The position numbers were made by a program, and so were the translations under genes. From Jiangella ureilytica (GTDB lineage: Bacteria > Actinomycetota > Actinomycetes > Jiangellales > Jiangellaceae), in NCBI RefSeq assembly GCF_004348545.1, contig NZ_SMKL01000023.1, positions 18,974 to 82,973 on the forward strand: a stretch of DNA of 64,000 nt, given 5' to 3'. Below are positions 50,346-59,428 of the stretch, piece after piece (within the stretch, counting starts at the first letter, position 1; each line of letters starts with the position of its first letter). The notes beneath the pieces are model-generated. The model searched no databases, was not told where the DNA came from, and worked only from the letters and a program-made list of their open reading frames with translations.

Positions 50346-52733
50346 ATGACCGAGCCCGTGGAAGCAGAGGGATCGTCGGCCGACGAGATCGTGGTCGACG
50401 AACCGCCGCTGCCTCCACGCACCCGGCGACCGGCCGACGTGCTGTCGCTGCTGATCGTGAGCGGGGTCCTGACGGGGCTGGTCGCGATGTCGATCATCGC
50501 CGAGCGGACCATGACGGCCATCACGGCCGACCTCGCCGACCTCAACACCCGCGTGCCGGGCAGCGTCGTCGGCATCGTCGACTTCACGGCGAACCTGGCC
50601 GGCGTCGTCATCCCGCTCGGGCTGGTCGCGGTACTGATGATCCGCGGCCGGGTCCGCACCACCGTCGAGCTGCTGATCGCCGGCGTCGCCGCGTCGGTCA
50701 CCGCGGCCATGGTGTCGGAGTGGCTGACCGGGCCGGCGCCGCAACGGCTGCAGGACAGCCTGGTCCCCATCGTCGACGGCGCCGAGGCCACGCCGGTGCC
50801 GGCCTACCCGGCGCTGCTGGTCGCCGTCGTCACGGTCGTGTCGCGGCTGGACGTGCGCCGGTTCCGGCAGGTCGCCATCTACGCCATCGCCGGCACGTTC
50901 GCGGCGCAGCTCCTGCGCGGCGAGGCGACCGTCGGCGGGCTGCTCATCTCGACCAGCGTCGGCATCGCGGCGGGGCTGCTGGTGCGCATCGTCGGCGGGC
51001 AGCCGTCGGTGGCGCCGAGCGGGCAGAAGATCGCGGCCACGCTCGAGGCGGCTGGCTACCACCTGAAAGCGCTGCGGGCCGACCCGTCCGGCGAGTACCG
51101 GCGACTCACCGCCGAGACGCCCGACGGCAGGTACAGCGTGCTCGTCCTCGACCGCAACCACGAGGGCGCCGGCACCATCGCTCGCGCCGTCGACCGCCTG
51201 CGCACCCGCGAGGAGGTGTTGCCGCGGCAGACGCTGACGCTGCGCGACGCCATCGACCGCATCGCGCTGCAGTCCTTCGCTGTCGCCCGGGCCGGCGGCC
51301 GCACGCCGCAGCTGCGCACCGTCCTGCGCATCGACGGCGACTCCGCGGCGCTGGTCTACGAGTACGTCCACGGGACCGCGCTGGGCGACCTCACCGCCGA
51401 CCAGGTCACCGACGACATGCTCGTCGAGCTGTGGGAGCAGCTCGGCGGGCTGCGCCGCAACCACGTCGCGCACCGGCGGCTGTCGGGCCGCACCATCCAG
51501 GTCGACGACGACGGCGGCATCTGGCTGCTGAGCCCGTCCGGCGGCGAGCTGGCCGCCACGGACGTCGCGATGCGCACGGACCTCGCCCAGGCGCTGACCG
51601 CCGCGAGCATCGTCGCCGGGCCGGACCGCGTCGTCGACACCGCCCTGGACGTCCTGGGGCCCGACGCGGTCCGCGCGGCCATCCCGCTGCTGCAGCCGAT
51701 CGCGCTGACCCCGGGCACCCGGCAGCAGGTCAAGGGCCATCGCGAGGTGCTCATCCGGCTCCGCGACCGCCTGGTCGACCGCCTGGGTGCGCCGGCCGAA
51801 CCGGTGCGGCTGCAGCGGATCCGGCCGCTGTCGCTGCTCACCGGCGTCGGCACGGTGGTCGCCGTCTACTTCGTCGGCACCCAGCTGTCCGATGTGTCGT
51901 TCGGCGAGCTGTGGGAGCGCACCGACTGGCGCTGGCTCATCCTGGCCCTCGCGCTGATGTGCGCCAACTACCTCACCATGGCGCTCGGCCTCCTCGGGTT
52001 CGTCCCGGAGCGAGTGCCGTTCTGGCGGATCGTCAGCGCGCAGGTGGCGCTGGGCTTCCTGCGGCTCATGGCGCCGACGACGGTGGGCGCCGTCGCGATG
52101 AACATCCGCCTGCTGACGAAGTCAGGGGTCGCGGCACCACTGGCGGCGGCCAGCGTCGCGGCCAATCAGGTGGCGCAGGTCGCCGTCACGTTTCCGCTGC
52201 TGGCCGTCATGGCGGTCGCCTCGGGATACGACTCGCTGCCGGGGCTGCCGTCGTCGAGCACGCTCATCGTGGTGCTGGGACTGCTGCTGGCCGCGGCCGT
52301 CGTGGGCATCATCCCGCCGGTGCGCTCGCGCCTGCGCGAGCTGTGGAGCGACTTCGCCGAACGCGGCCTGCCCCGGCTGCTCGACGTACTGAGCGACCCG
52401 CGGAGGCTGACCCTGGCCGTCGGCGGCATCCTGGGCCAGACCGTCAGCCTGATCCTCTGCTTCTACGCCTGCCTGCTGGCGGTCGGCGAGACGGTGAACC
52501 TGGCCGGTCTCGCGGTCGTCCAGCTCGTCGGCAACACACTCGGCACCGCCGTCCCGACCCCCGGCGGCCTCGGCGCCGTCGAGGCCGCGCTGACCGCCGG
52601 CGTCAGCACGCTGGGCGTCCCGGCGTCGGCCGCGGTGACGGCGGTGCTGGTCTTCCGCATCGTCTCGTTCTGGCTGCCGATCCTGCCCGGCTGGGTGCTG
52701 TGGACGCAGATGCGGCGTCGCGACCTGCTCTGA
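50346..52733 (+). CDS. Pseudokinase fused to lysylphosphatidylglycerol-synthase-like membrane domain (copy 1)
   Basis: Protein of 795 residues. An N-terminal membrane part (about 35-215) has roughly six hydrophobic segments. Residues about 225-490 resemble an ABC1/RIO-like kinase fold, with VYEYVHGTALGDL as hinge and HRRLSGRTIQVDD then WLLSPSGGE where HxD-N and DFG should be; the catalytic Asp and Asn are missing. Residues 500-795 form the UPF0104/LPG-synthase transmembrane domain, with NTLGTAVPTPGGLGAVEAAL, the signature of that family. It may move or modify a lipid-linked molecule under control of the pseudokinase. ATG 50346 has no ribosome-binding site, and the message may be leaderless. 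Confidence 0.8.
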   Translation: MTEPVEAEGSSADEIVVDEPPLPPRTRRPADVLSLLIVSGVLTGLVAMSIIAERTMTAITADLADLNTRVPGSVVGIVDFTANLAGVVIPLGLVAVLMIRGRVRTTVELLIAGVAASVTAAMVSEWLTGPAPQRLQDSLVPIVDGAEATPVPAYPALLVAVVTVVSRLDVRRFRQVAIYAIAGTFAAQLLRGEATVGGLLISTSVGIAAGLLVRIVGGQPSVAPSGQKIAATLEAAGYHLKALRADPSGEYRRLTAETPDGRYSVLVLDRNHEGAGTIARAVDRLRTREEVLPRQTLTLRDAIDRIALQSFAVARAGGRTPQLRTVLRIDGDSAALVYEYVHGTALGDLTADQVTDDMLVELWEQLGGLRRNHVAHRRLSGRTIQVDDDGGIWLLSPSGGELAATDVAMRTDLAQALTAASIVAGPDRVVDTALDVLGPDAVRAAIPLLQPIALTPGTRQQVKGHREVLIRLRDRLVDRLGAPAEPVRLQRIRPLSLLTGVGTVVAVYFVGTQLSDVSFGELWERTDWRWLILALALMCANYLTMALGLLGFVPERVPFWRIVSAQVALGFLRLMAPTTVGAVAMNIRLLTKSGVAAPLAAASVAANQVAQVAVTFPLLAVMAVASGYDSLPGLPSSSTLIVVLGLLLAAAVVGIIPPVRSRLRELWSDFAERGLPRLLDVLSDPRRLTLAVGGILGQTVSLILCFYACLLAVGETVNLAGLAVVQLVGNTLGTAVPTPGGLGAVEAALTAGVSTLGVPASAAVTAVLVFRIVSFWLPILPGWVLWTQMRRRDLL

Positions 52734-52785
52734 CTCGCGGGTCGCGGCCACGTGCGACTCGGTCGCGTGCGACGATCGGTCTGCG

Positions 52786-55188
52786 ATGACCGAGACGACC
52801 GAGGCGACACGCGCGCGGCGGGTCTCGACCGGGAAGATCGTGGTCGAGGAGCCGCCGCTGCCCCGTCGTACCCGGCGCCCCATCGACGGCCTGCGACTGG
52901 TCTTCGTCCTGGTGCTCATGACGGCGCTGGCGGCGCTCGCCGTCGTGGCCGAGCGGACCCTCACCGGGCTGACGGCCGACCTCGCCGACGTCAACCGCGT
53001 GGTGCCCAGCGGACCGGTCGACTTCATCGCGCTGGCGTCGGAGCTGGCCAGCCTCATCCTGCCGCCCGCACTCGTGTTCATCCTGATGATCCGCGGCCGC
53101 ATGCGCACCACCGTCGAGCTGCTGGGCGCCGGCGCGCTCGCGTCCGTGGCGGCGGCGCTGCTGTCGAACTGGCTGGCCGGCCCCGCCCCGGAGCGGCTGC
53201 ACGACACCTTCGTGCCGGTGGTCGACGGCTTCGACGGCACCGCCGTGCCCGCCATGCCGACGCTGCTGGTCGCCATGATGACGGTCGTCTCGCGCCTGCA
53301 GCTGCCGCGGATCCGCCAGGTCGCCGCGTTCGCCATCGCCGGCAGCTTCGCCGTCTGGCTGTTCCAGGGCGAGGTCACCGTCGGCGGGCTGTTGGTCTCG
53401 CTGGGCGTCGGCCGGGCGGTCGGCCTGCTGGTGCGGCTGGTCAGCGGACAGCCGTCGCTGGCCCCCAACGGGCACAAGGTCGCCGCCGTCCTGCGCGACA
53501 ACGGCTACGACGTCACCTCGCTGCGCGCCGACCCCGTCGACAAGTACCGCCGCTACATCGCCGAGAGCACCCAGGGGTCGCTCGGCGTCCTCGTGCTCGA
53601 CCGCGACAACGACGGCGCCGGCGTCGTGGTGCGCGCCGCCGACCAGATCCGCACCCGCGAGGAGGTGCTGCCGCGGCAGATGGTGACGATGCGCAACGCC
53701 GTCAACCAGATCACGCTGCAGGCGCTCGCCGTCTCGCGCGCCGGCGCCCGCACGCCGAAGTTGCGCAACGTGCTGCGCATCGGCTCCGACGCCGCCGCCA
53801 TCGTCTACGACCACGTCCCCGGCACCATCCTGGGCAAGATGACCGCCGACCAGGTCAGCGACGCCATGCTCGAGGATCTGTGGCGGCAGCTGGCACGCCT
53901 GCGCCGCAACGAGGTCGCGCACCGGCGCATCTCGGGGCGGACCATCCTCATCTCCGAGGCCGGCAAGGTCTGGCTGCTCGACCCGTCCGGCGGCGAGGTG
54001 GCCGCGCCGGATCTCGCGATCCGTGCCGACCTCGCCCAGGCGCTGGTCGGCTGCGCGCTCGTCGTCGGCGTCGAGCGCACCATCGAGACGTCCATCCGGG
54101 TGCTCGGCCGCGACGTCGTCAGCACGGCGATTCCGCTGCTGCAGCCGGTGGCGCTGGCCCGCTCGACCCGGCTCGACCTCAAGGGCCGCCGCGACATCCT
54201 CTCGAAGCTGCGCGACGCCCTGGTCGGCAGCATCGGCCACGAGCCCGACCAGCCGGTGCGGCTGCAGCGGCTGCGGCCGTTGTCGCTGCTCACCGGCGTC
54301 GGAGTGGTGTTCGCCGTCTACCTGGTCGGCACCCAGCTCTCGGACGTGTCGCTGACCCAGCTGTGGTCGCAGACCGACTGGCGCTGGCTGTTCGTCGCCA
54401 TCGTGCTCATGTTCACCAGCTACATCGGGGCGACGTTCGCGCTGCTCGGCTTCGTGCCGGAGAAGGTGCCGTTCTGGCGGGTCCTCGGCGGGCAGGTGTC
54501 GCTGGGCTTCCTCCGGCTGTTCGCGCCCGCCACCGTCGGGGTCGTGGCCATCAACATCCGGGTGCTGACGAAGGCCGGGGTCTCGGCCCCGCTGGCGGCC
54601 GCGAGCGTCGCCGCCAACCAGGTCGGCAACGTCGCCATCACCTTCCCCGTCATCGGCATCCTGGGCGTCGTCTCCGGGTCGGCGGCCGCGCCCGACATCG
54701 ACCCCTCGCTGAACACGCTGATCATCGTGCTGATCGTGCTGGCGGCGGCGACGGTGCTGGCGCTGATCCCGTCGGTGCGGGTGCGCATGCGGGCGCTGTG
54801 GAGCGACTTCGCCGAGCGCGGTCTCCCCCGCCTGCTCGATGTGCTCAGCAACCCGCGCAAGCTGCTGGTGGCGCTGGCCGGCATCGTGCTGCAGTCGGCC
54901 AGCCTGATCTTCTGCTTCTACACCTGTCTGCTGGCGGTCGGCGGCGCGGCCAACCTGGCCGCCATGGCGGTCGTGCAACTGGTCGGCAACACGCTGGGCA
55001 TGGCGGTGCCGACGCCCGGCGGCCTGGGCGCCGTCGAGGCGGCGCTGACGGCCGGCGTCACCACGCTGGGCGTCAGCGCGACGACCGCGGTGACGGCGGT
55101 CCTGGTGTTCCGCATCGTCTCGTTCTGGCTGCCCATCGCGCCCGGCTGGGTGCTGTGGACCTGGATGCAGCGCCGCGACCTGCTCTGA
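52786..55188 (+). CDS. Pseudokinase fused to lysylphosphatidylglycerol-synthase-like membrane domain (copy 2)
   Basis: Protein of 800 residues, a close tandem paralogue of the previous gene with the same three parts. Here the kinase-like motifs are HRRISGRTILISE and WLLDPSGGE, so the DFG Asp is kept but the catalytic-loop Asp is not. NTLGMAVPTPGGLGAVEAAL marks the membrane domain. Even the 30 bases before each start are similar (GCGTGCGACGAT, then GATGACCGAG), so the duplication included the promoter. 52 bases separate the two genes. Confidence 0.8.
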   Translation: MTETTEATRARRVSTGKIVVEEPPLPRRTRRPIDGLRLVFVLVLMTALAALAVVAERTLTGLTADLADVNRVVPSGPVDFIALASELASLILPPALVFILMIRGRMRTTVELLGAGALASVAAALLSNWLAGPAPERLHDTFVPVVDGFDGTAVPAMPTLLVAMMTVVSRLQLPRIRQVAAFAIAGSFAVWLFQGEVTVGGLLVSLGVGRAVGLLVRLVSGQPSLAPNGHKVAAVLRDNGYDVTSLRADPVDKYRRYIAESTQGSLGVLVLDRDNDGAGVVVRAADQIRTREEVLPRQMVTMRNAVNQITLQALAVSRAGARTPKLRNVLRIGSDAAAIVYDHVPGTILGKMTADQVSDAMLEDLWRQLARLRRNEVAHRRISGRTILISEAGKVWLLDPSGGEVAAPDLAIRADLAQALVGCALVVGVERTIETSIRVLGRDVVSTAIPLLQPVALARSTRLDLKGRRDILSKLRDALVGSIGHEPDQPVRLQRLRPLSLLTGVGVVFAVYLVGTQLSDVSLTQLWSQTDWRWLFVAIVLMFTSYIGATFALLGFVPEKVPFWRVLGGQVSLGFLRLFAPATVGVVAINIRVLTKAGVSAPLAAASVAANQVGNVAITFPVIGILGVVSGSAAAPDIDPSLNTLIIVLIVLAAATVLALIPSVRVRMRALWSDFAERGLPRLLDVLSNPRKLLVALAGIVLQSASLIFCFYTCLLAVGGAANLAAMAVVQLVGNTLGMAVPTPGGLGAVEAALTAGVTTLGVSATTAVTAVLVFRIVSFWLPIAPGWVLWTWMQRRDLL

Positions 55189-55191
55189 CCT

Positions 55192-55869
55192 CTACCCGGC
55201 TGCCCGCCGGCCGCCCTCGGGTGGAGCGGTCTGCGTGACGACGGCTTCGTAGCGCGCGACCGGGTCGAGGTGGAAGTACTCGGCGGCGACGGGGTCGGGG
55301 TCGGTGGCCGCCAGCAGCGCGGCGATCTCGGCCGGCGACTCCCCGGCCAGGGCCGCGCGAGCCGGAGTGTCGGGGCCAGTGCCCTCGGGCACGTCGTCGT
55401 CGCCGAGGGTGAACAGCGCGTCGGGTGCGACGGGGTACCAGGCCGGCGCGTCGTCGCGGGCGAACCGTGCCAGCACCGCGAGGTAGCGCTCACCGACCTC
55501 GACCCGCAGGCCGAACGCCACGGGCACCCGCTCGCCGTCGTCGACGGCCCAGCCCTCGGCGTCCCAGGTGAGCTCAGCGGGCAGCGACGGAGCGCCGTCG
55601 CGGGTCCAGAGCACGTCGCCCACCTCGGCCGTCACCTCGCGGGGAAGGTAGCCGTTGCCGTCCGGCTCGCCCTCGAGCTGCTCGAACGGCAACTCTCGCT
55701 CACTCGCGACGTCGAGGTAGGCGACGTGGTCGGCGTACGAGACCCAGTCGGTCGCCGTCTCGCACGGCACCGTGCACTCGACGGAGCCGGCGACGTGAGG
55801 CAGCGCCGGGTCCGAACCGCACCCGGCCGCCATCGCCACGAGAGCGAGGGCGGCCGGAAGGCGTCGCAT
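55192..55869 (-). CDS. Putative lipoprotein
   Basis: Protein of 225 residues. The signal peptide (1-17) ends in a lipobox MAAGC. The mature part is Asp/Glu-rich with two Cys (VECTVPCETATDW), GVEVGERYLAVLARF-like sequence and no recognised domain. Convergent with the second LPG-synthase-like gene (four bases apart). Role unknown. Confidence 0.75.
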   Translation of the reverse strand: MRRLPAALALVAMAAGCGSDPALPHVAGSVECTVPCETATDWVSYADHVAYLDVASERELPFEQLEGEPDGNGYLPREVTAEVGDVLWTRDGAPSLPAELTWDAEGWAVDDGERVPVAFGLRVEVGERYLAVLARFARDDAPAWYPVAPDALFTLGDDDVPEGTGPDTPARAALAGESPAEIAALLAATDPDPVAAEYFHLDPVARYEAVVTQTAPPEGGRRAAG

Positions 55870-55910
55870 CGGGCCAGGGTGTCACCCGGGCCGGACAGAA
55901 GCGAAGACCG

Positions 55911-57083
55911 TCAGTACGAGGGCTGCGACGGGTCGATCTGGTTGACCCAGGCCGCGACCCCGCCGCCGACGTGGACGGCGTCGGCCATGCCGGCTCCCTT
56001 GATGACGGCGAGCGCCTCGGCCGAGCGCATGCCCGACTTGCAGTGCAGGACGACCTGCTTGTCCTGGGGCAGCTTCTCGAGCGCCTCGCCGGTGAGGAAC
56101 TCGCCCTTGGGGATGAGCACCGCGCCGGGGATGCGGTTGATCTCGTACTCGTTCGGCTCGCGGACGTCGACGAGGAGGAAGTCGCGCCGGCCGGCCTCGC
56201 GCTCGTCGAGCCAGGCCTTGAGCTTGACCACCGAGATGGTGGCGTCGGCCGCGGCCTCGGCGGCCTCGTCGCTCAGCGTGCCGCAGAACGCCTCGTAGTC
56301 GATCAGCTCGGTGACCGGCTCGGCGGTGGGGTCCTTGCGGATCTTCAGCGTGGTGTAGTTCATCTCGAGCGCGTCGTAGATCATCAGGCGGCCGAGGAGC
56401 GGGTCGCCGATGCCGGTGATGAGCTTGATCGCCTCGGTGACCATGATCGAGCCGATGGAGGCGCACAGCACGCCCAGCACGCCGCCCTCGGCGCACGAGG
56501 GCACCATGCCGGGCGGCGGGGGCTCGGGGTAGAGGTCGCGGTAGTTCGGGCCGTGCTCGGCCCAGAACACGCTGACCTGACCCTCGAACCGGTAGATCGA
56601 ACCCCACACGTACGGCTTGCCCAGCAGGACGGCGGCGTCGTTGACCAGGTAGCGGGTGGCGAAGTTGTCGGTGCCGTCGAGGATGAGGTCGTAGCCGGCG
56701 AAGATGTCGAGCACGTTGTCGTTGTCGAGGCGGGTCTCGTGCAGCACGACGTCGACGTACGGGTTGACCTCCTTGACGGAGTCGCGCGCCGACTGCGCCT
56801 TCGACCGGCCGACGTCGGACTGGCCGTGGATGATCTGCCGCTGCAGGTTGGACTCGTCGACCTCGTCGAACTCGACGATGCCCAGGGTGCCCACGCCGGC
56901 GGCCGCGAGGTACAGCAGGGCCGGCGAGCCGAGCCCGCCAGCGCCCACGACCAGCACCTTCGCGTTCTTCAGTCGCTTCTGGCCGGCCATGCCGACGTCG
57001 GGGATGATGAGGTGCCGCGAGTAGCGGCGGACCTCGTCGACAGTGAGCTCCGCGGCGGGCTCCACCAGAGGAGGCAGGGACAC
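55911..57083 (-). CDS. moeZ: MoeZ: adenylyltransferase-sulfurtransferase (ThiF domain plus rhodanese)
   Basis: Protein of 390 residues that activates ThiS/MoaD-like carrier proteins by adenylation, then sulfurates them. N-terminal RYSRHLIIPDVGMAGQKRL (about 20-38) and the ATP loop VVGAGGLGSPALLYL (about 47-61) lead to DFDxV-like EFDEVDESNLQRQ and DGTDNFATRYLVND. The usual zinc CxxC pairs are not evident; CAEGGVLGVLCASIG is present. The rhodanese domain (about 290-385) has the active Cys in LHCKSGMRS. GTG 57081-57083 follows GGAG. It can supply MoaE chemistry and mycothiol/cysteine routes. Confidence 0.92.
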   Translation of the reverse strand: MSLPPLVEPAAELTVDEVRRYSRHLIIPDVGMAGQKRLKNAKVLVVGAGGLGSPALLYLAAAGVGTLGIVEFDEVDESNLQRQIIHGQSDVGRSKAQSARDSVKEVNPYVDVVLHETRLDNDNVLDIFAGYDLILDGTDNFATRYLVNDAAVLLGKPYVWGSIYRFEGQVSVFWAEHGPNYRDLYPEPPPPGMVPSCAEGGVLGVLCASIGSIMVTEAIKLITGIGDPLLGRLMIYDALEMNYTTLKIRKDPTAEPVTELIDYEAFCGTLSDEAAEAAADATISVVKLKAWLDEREAGRRDFLLVDVREPNEYEINRIPGAVLIPKGEFLTGEALEKLPQDKQVVLHCKSGMRSAEALAVIKGAGMADAVHVGGGVAAWVNQIDPSQPSY

Positions 57084-57094
57084 GATCGGCTCCG

Positions 57095-58108
57095 TCAGTT
57101 CGTGGCGTGGGTTCTTTCCTCTGCCAACGGTGCCACGCCCGGCGGCATTCCCCGACCGAGCGTTCGCCTGGTGGACGCCGATGTCCGGATCCTGGACGCG
57201 TCGCGGAGGAACTCGCGGATGATCCCGGCGGTGGCCGCGGGGTGCTCCATCATCGCGACGTGCCCGGTGTTGGGCATGTAGATCAGCCGGGCGTAGCGCA
57301 GCGCCCGCCGCCACCGGGTGCGGCCCCACGCTCCGACCAGGGTGTCGCGCGCGCCCATGATGACCAGCGTCGGCCCCAGGATGTGCCCCGCTGCCCGCCA
57401 CGCCGAGTCCCGTCCCGGCCGGGTGTAGTGCCGCACGATCGAGCGCAGGGCCTGCAGCAGGACGGCGTCGGCATACGGCCGGCGCATCCAGCGGTCGCGC
57501 TGCTCCGCGGCGAAGGTCAGCTCGGCCATCGGGATCACCGCCGGATCGGCGAACAGGACCGCGGCCAGCCGCGCGGCCTGCTTCTCCGGCGCGGCGTAGG
57601 CGGCGGACCGGATGATCCGCTCACCCAGCCACGGCACGGCCATGACGGCGGTGGCGCCGGCCGCCCACGGGACGCGGTACTGCGGCATCGCCGGCGAGAC
57701 CAGGCTCAGGGTCAGCACGAGGTCGGGCCGTCGCGACGCCACGTAGACGCAGATCATGCCGCCCAGGGAGTTCGCGACCAGGTGGACCGGGCCGTCGAAC
57801 GTCTCGAGGAACGCGACGACGTCGGCGACGTACTCGGCGACGGTGTGCCGGTCGCCGGGCGGCGAGTCGCCGAAGCCGGGCAGGTCCAGGGCCCACTGCT
57901 CGGCGTCGTCGTGCAGCTCGCGCATGAGTGCCGTCCAGTTGGTGGACGAGCCGCCCAGCCCGTGGACGTAGACGATGGGCGTCGCCGACCCGGCGGCACC
58001 GCCGTCGCCGCCGTCGCCGTCGTCGCCCGGCTTCGTGTGGCGGACGAACATGCGCCGTCCCGTCGAGAGCGTCCGCAGCTCTCCCGGCCAGGCCTCGATC
58101 CGTTCCAC
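57095..58108 (-). CDS. Alpha/beta hydrolase
   Basis: Protein of 337 residues. IVYVHGLGGSSTNW (oxyanion hole, about 45-58), ALDLPGFGDSPPG, nucleophile elbow VANSLGGMI (Ser, about 117), VIMGARDTLV (Asp) and NTGHVAMMEHP (His, about 295) complete the triad. A Gly/Asp-rich insert lies at residues 28-40. It is 11 bases upstream of moeZ on the same strand, probably in one operon. Esterase or lipase-like; substrate unknown. Confidence 0.88.
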   Translation of the reverse strand: MERIEAWPGELRTLSTGRRMFVRHTKPGDDGDGGDGGAAGSATPIVYVHGLGGSSTNWTALMRELHDDAEQWALDLPGFGDSPPGDRHTVAEYVADVVAFLETFDGPVHLVANSLGGMICVYVASRRPDLVLTLSLVSPAMPQYRVPWAAGATAVMAVPWLGERIIRSAAYAAPEKQAARLAAVLFADPAVIPMAELTFAAEQRDRWMRRPYADAVLLQALRSIVRHYTRPGRDSAWRAAGHILGPTLVIMGARDTLVGAWGRTRWRRALRYARLIYMPNTGHVAMMEHPAATAGIIREFLRDASRIRTSASTRRTLGRGMPPGVAPLAEERTHATN

Positions 58109-58194
58109 GAGTCAGATGTTGGCACATGTCCGGCTGTGAGAACGCTGAGCGGGTACGGTCGATGAGAAGCACGCCGAGGTCCGGGAGGTGCACT

Positions 58195-58392
58195 GTGGTC
58201 GAGCGCTGGAGCGACCAACCCGAGGTCGCCGAGGGCGATCTGAGCGAGCAGAGCCGCGAGCTCCTGGACGATGCCGCCGATCTCGGCGACGTCGGCGACG
58301 ACGACGGCGGCACGGTTCCCGACGAGGTCGATCCGGCCGATGCGCAGGAACAGCACCAATCGGTGGGGTACGGCGAGGACGACTATCGCTGA
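58195..58392 (+). CDS. Small acidic hypothetical protein
   Basis: Protein of 65 residues, extremely acidic, with ERWSDQPEVAEGDLSEQSRE at the start and DDAADLGDVGDDDGG after it. No domain is recognised; it looks disordered. GTG 58195-58197 has GGGAGG at a good distance, which supports translation. It lies 55 bases before the TetR gene. Confidence 0.65.
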   Translation: MVERWSDQPEVAEGDLSEQSRELLDDAADLGDVGDDDGGTVPDEVDPADAQEQHQSVGYGEDDYR

Positions 58393-58403
58393 GGCCGCGA
58401 GGC

Positions 58404-58422
58404 CGGGAACGATACGATCCCG
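58404..58422. promoter_or_regulatory. Possible TetR operator
   Basis: CGGGAACGATACGATCCCG is a 19-bp imperfect palindrome with perfect 5-bp outer arms. It lies 26 bases before the TetR start, where autoregulation would be expected. Confidence 0.5.
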
Positions 58423-58447
58423 ACATATATCCAATCCGAGGAGTGCC

Positions 58448-59083
58448 GTGACGACCGTGCCCGCCATCCCGGCCCGCGGTATCCGCATGCCCCGGGACCA
58501 GCGCCGGGCCCAGTTGCTCGGCGCCGCCCGCGAGGTGTTCGTGGCGCAGGGCTACCACGCCGCCGCCATGGACGACATCGCCGACCGCGCCGGCGTCAGC
58601 AAGCCGGTGCTCTACCAGCACTTCCCCGGCAAGCTCGAGCTCTACGTCGCCTTGCTCGACGCCAGCAAGAACGAGCTGCTCGAGATCCTGCATCGGGCCA
58701 TGGCGTCCACCGACGACAACAAGCAGCGCGTCATCGCCACGGTCAACGCCTACTTCGAGTTCGTCGACAACGACTCCGGCGGCTACCGCCTGCTGTTCGA
58801 GTCCGACCTCCCCAACGAGCCCGTGGTCCGCGAGCGGCTCGACCGCCTGACGGAGGTGTGCTCCCAAGAGGTCAGCCAGATCATCGCCGACGACACCGGT
58901 CTGCCGCCCGAGGAGTCCAACCTGCTCGCCGTCGGCCTGGTCGGCATCGCACAGGTCACCGCCCGCTACTGGCTGTCGGCCGGCGGCAGCATCCCGCGCG
59001 AGGCCGCGGCCGAGCTGGTCGCCGCCCTCGGCTGGCGCGGCATACGCGGGTTCCCGAAGCGCGACGGTATTCCCCAGGCCTGA
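58448..59083 (+). CDS. TetR-family regulator
   Basis: Protein of 211 residues. The N-terminal helix-turn-helix (about 15-62) is typical: RRAQLLGAAREVFVAQGYHA, MDDIADRAGVSKPVLYQHF and PGKLELYVALLD. The C-terminal ligand domain is helical. GTG 58448 follows GAGGAG. It holds the place of the TetR gene next to the DUF3107 gene in mycobacteria. Effector unknown. Confidence 0.93.
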   Translation: MTTVPAIPARGIRMPRDQRRAQLLGAAREVFVAQGYHAAAMDDIADRAGVSKPVLYQHFPGKLELYVALLDASKNELLEILHRAMASTDDNKQRVIATVNAYFEFVDNDSGGYRLLFESDLPNEPVVRERLDRLTEVCSQEVSQIIADDTGLPPEESNLLAVGLVGIAQVTARYWLSAGGSIPREAAAELVAALGWRGIRGFPKRDGIPQA

Positions 59084-59186
59084 CGATTACGCTGGCGGCG
59101 CACACGTCGCAGGCGGCGCGATCGGCTCGACTAGCCTGAAGCCGACCACACCGAGAACAGGTCTTCGGGCCGAGGGGAGAAAGAGG

Positions 59187-59420
59187 GTGGCCGTGGAGGT
59201 CAAGATCGGCGTGCACAACGCCACGCGCGAGCTGGTGATCGAGAGCAACCAGTCTCCGAAGGACATCGAGGGCACGGTCCGCTCGGCGCTCAGCGACCCC
59301 AACGGTCTGCTCGACCTCGAGGACGAGCGCGGCCGGCGGCTCCTGGTCCGCACCGAGCACCTCACGTACGTCGAGATCGGCGAGCCGGTCGAGCGGCGCG
59401 TCGGCTTCGGAACCGTCTGA
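59187..59420 (+). CDS. DUF3107 small protein
   Basis: Protein of 77 residues (VKIGVHNATRELVIESNQSP at the N-terminus, then LDLEDERGRRLLVRTEHLTY). DUF3107 is an actinobacteria-specific family of unknown function, always near a TetR gene and the ferritin-like gene. GTG 59187 follows GGAGAAAGAGGG. It is convergent with the ferritin-like gene, eight bases apart. Confidence 0.9.
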   Translation: MAVEVKIGVHNATRELVIESNQSPKDIEGTVRSALSDPNGLLDLEDERGRRLLVRTEHLTYVEIGEPVERRVGFGTV

Positions 59421-59428
59421 GCGGGTCC

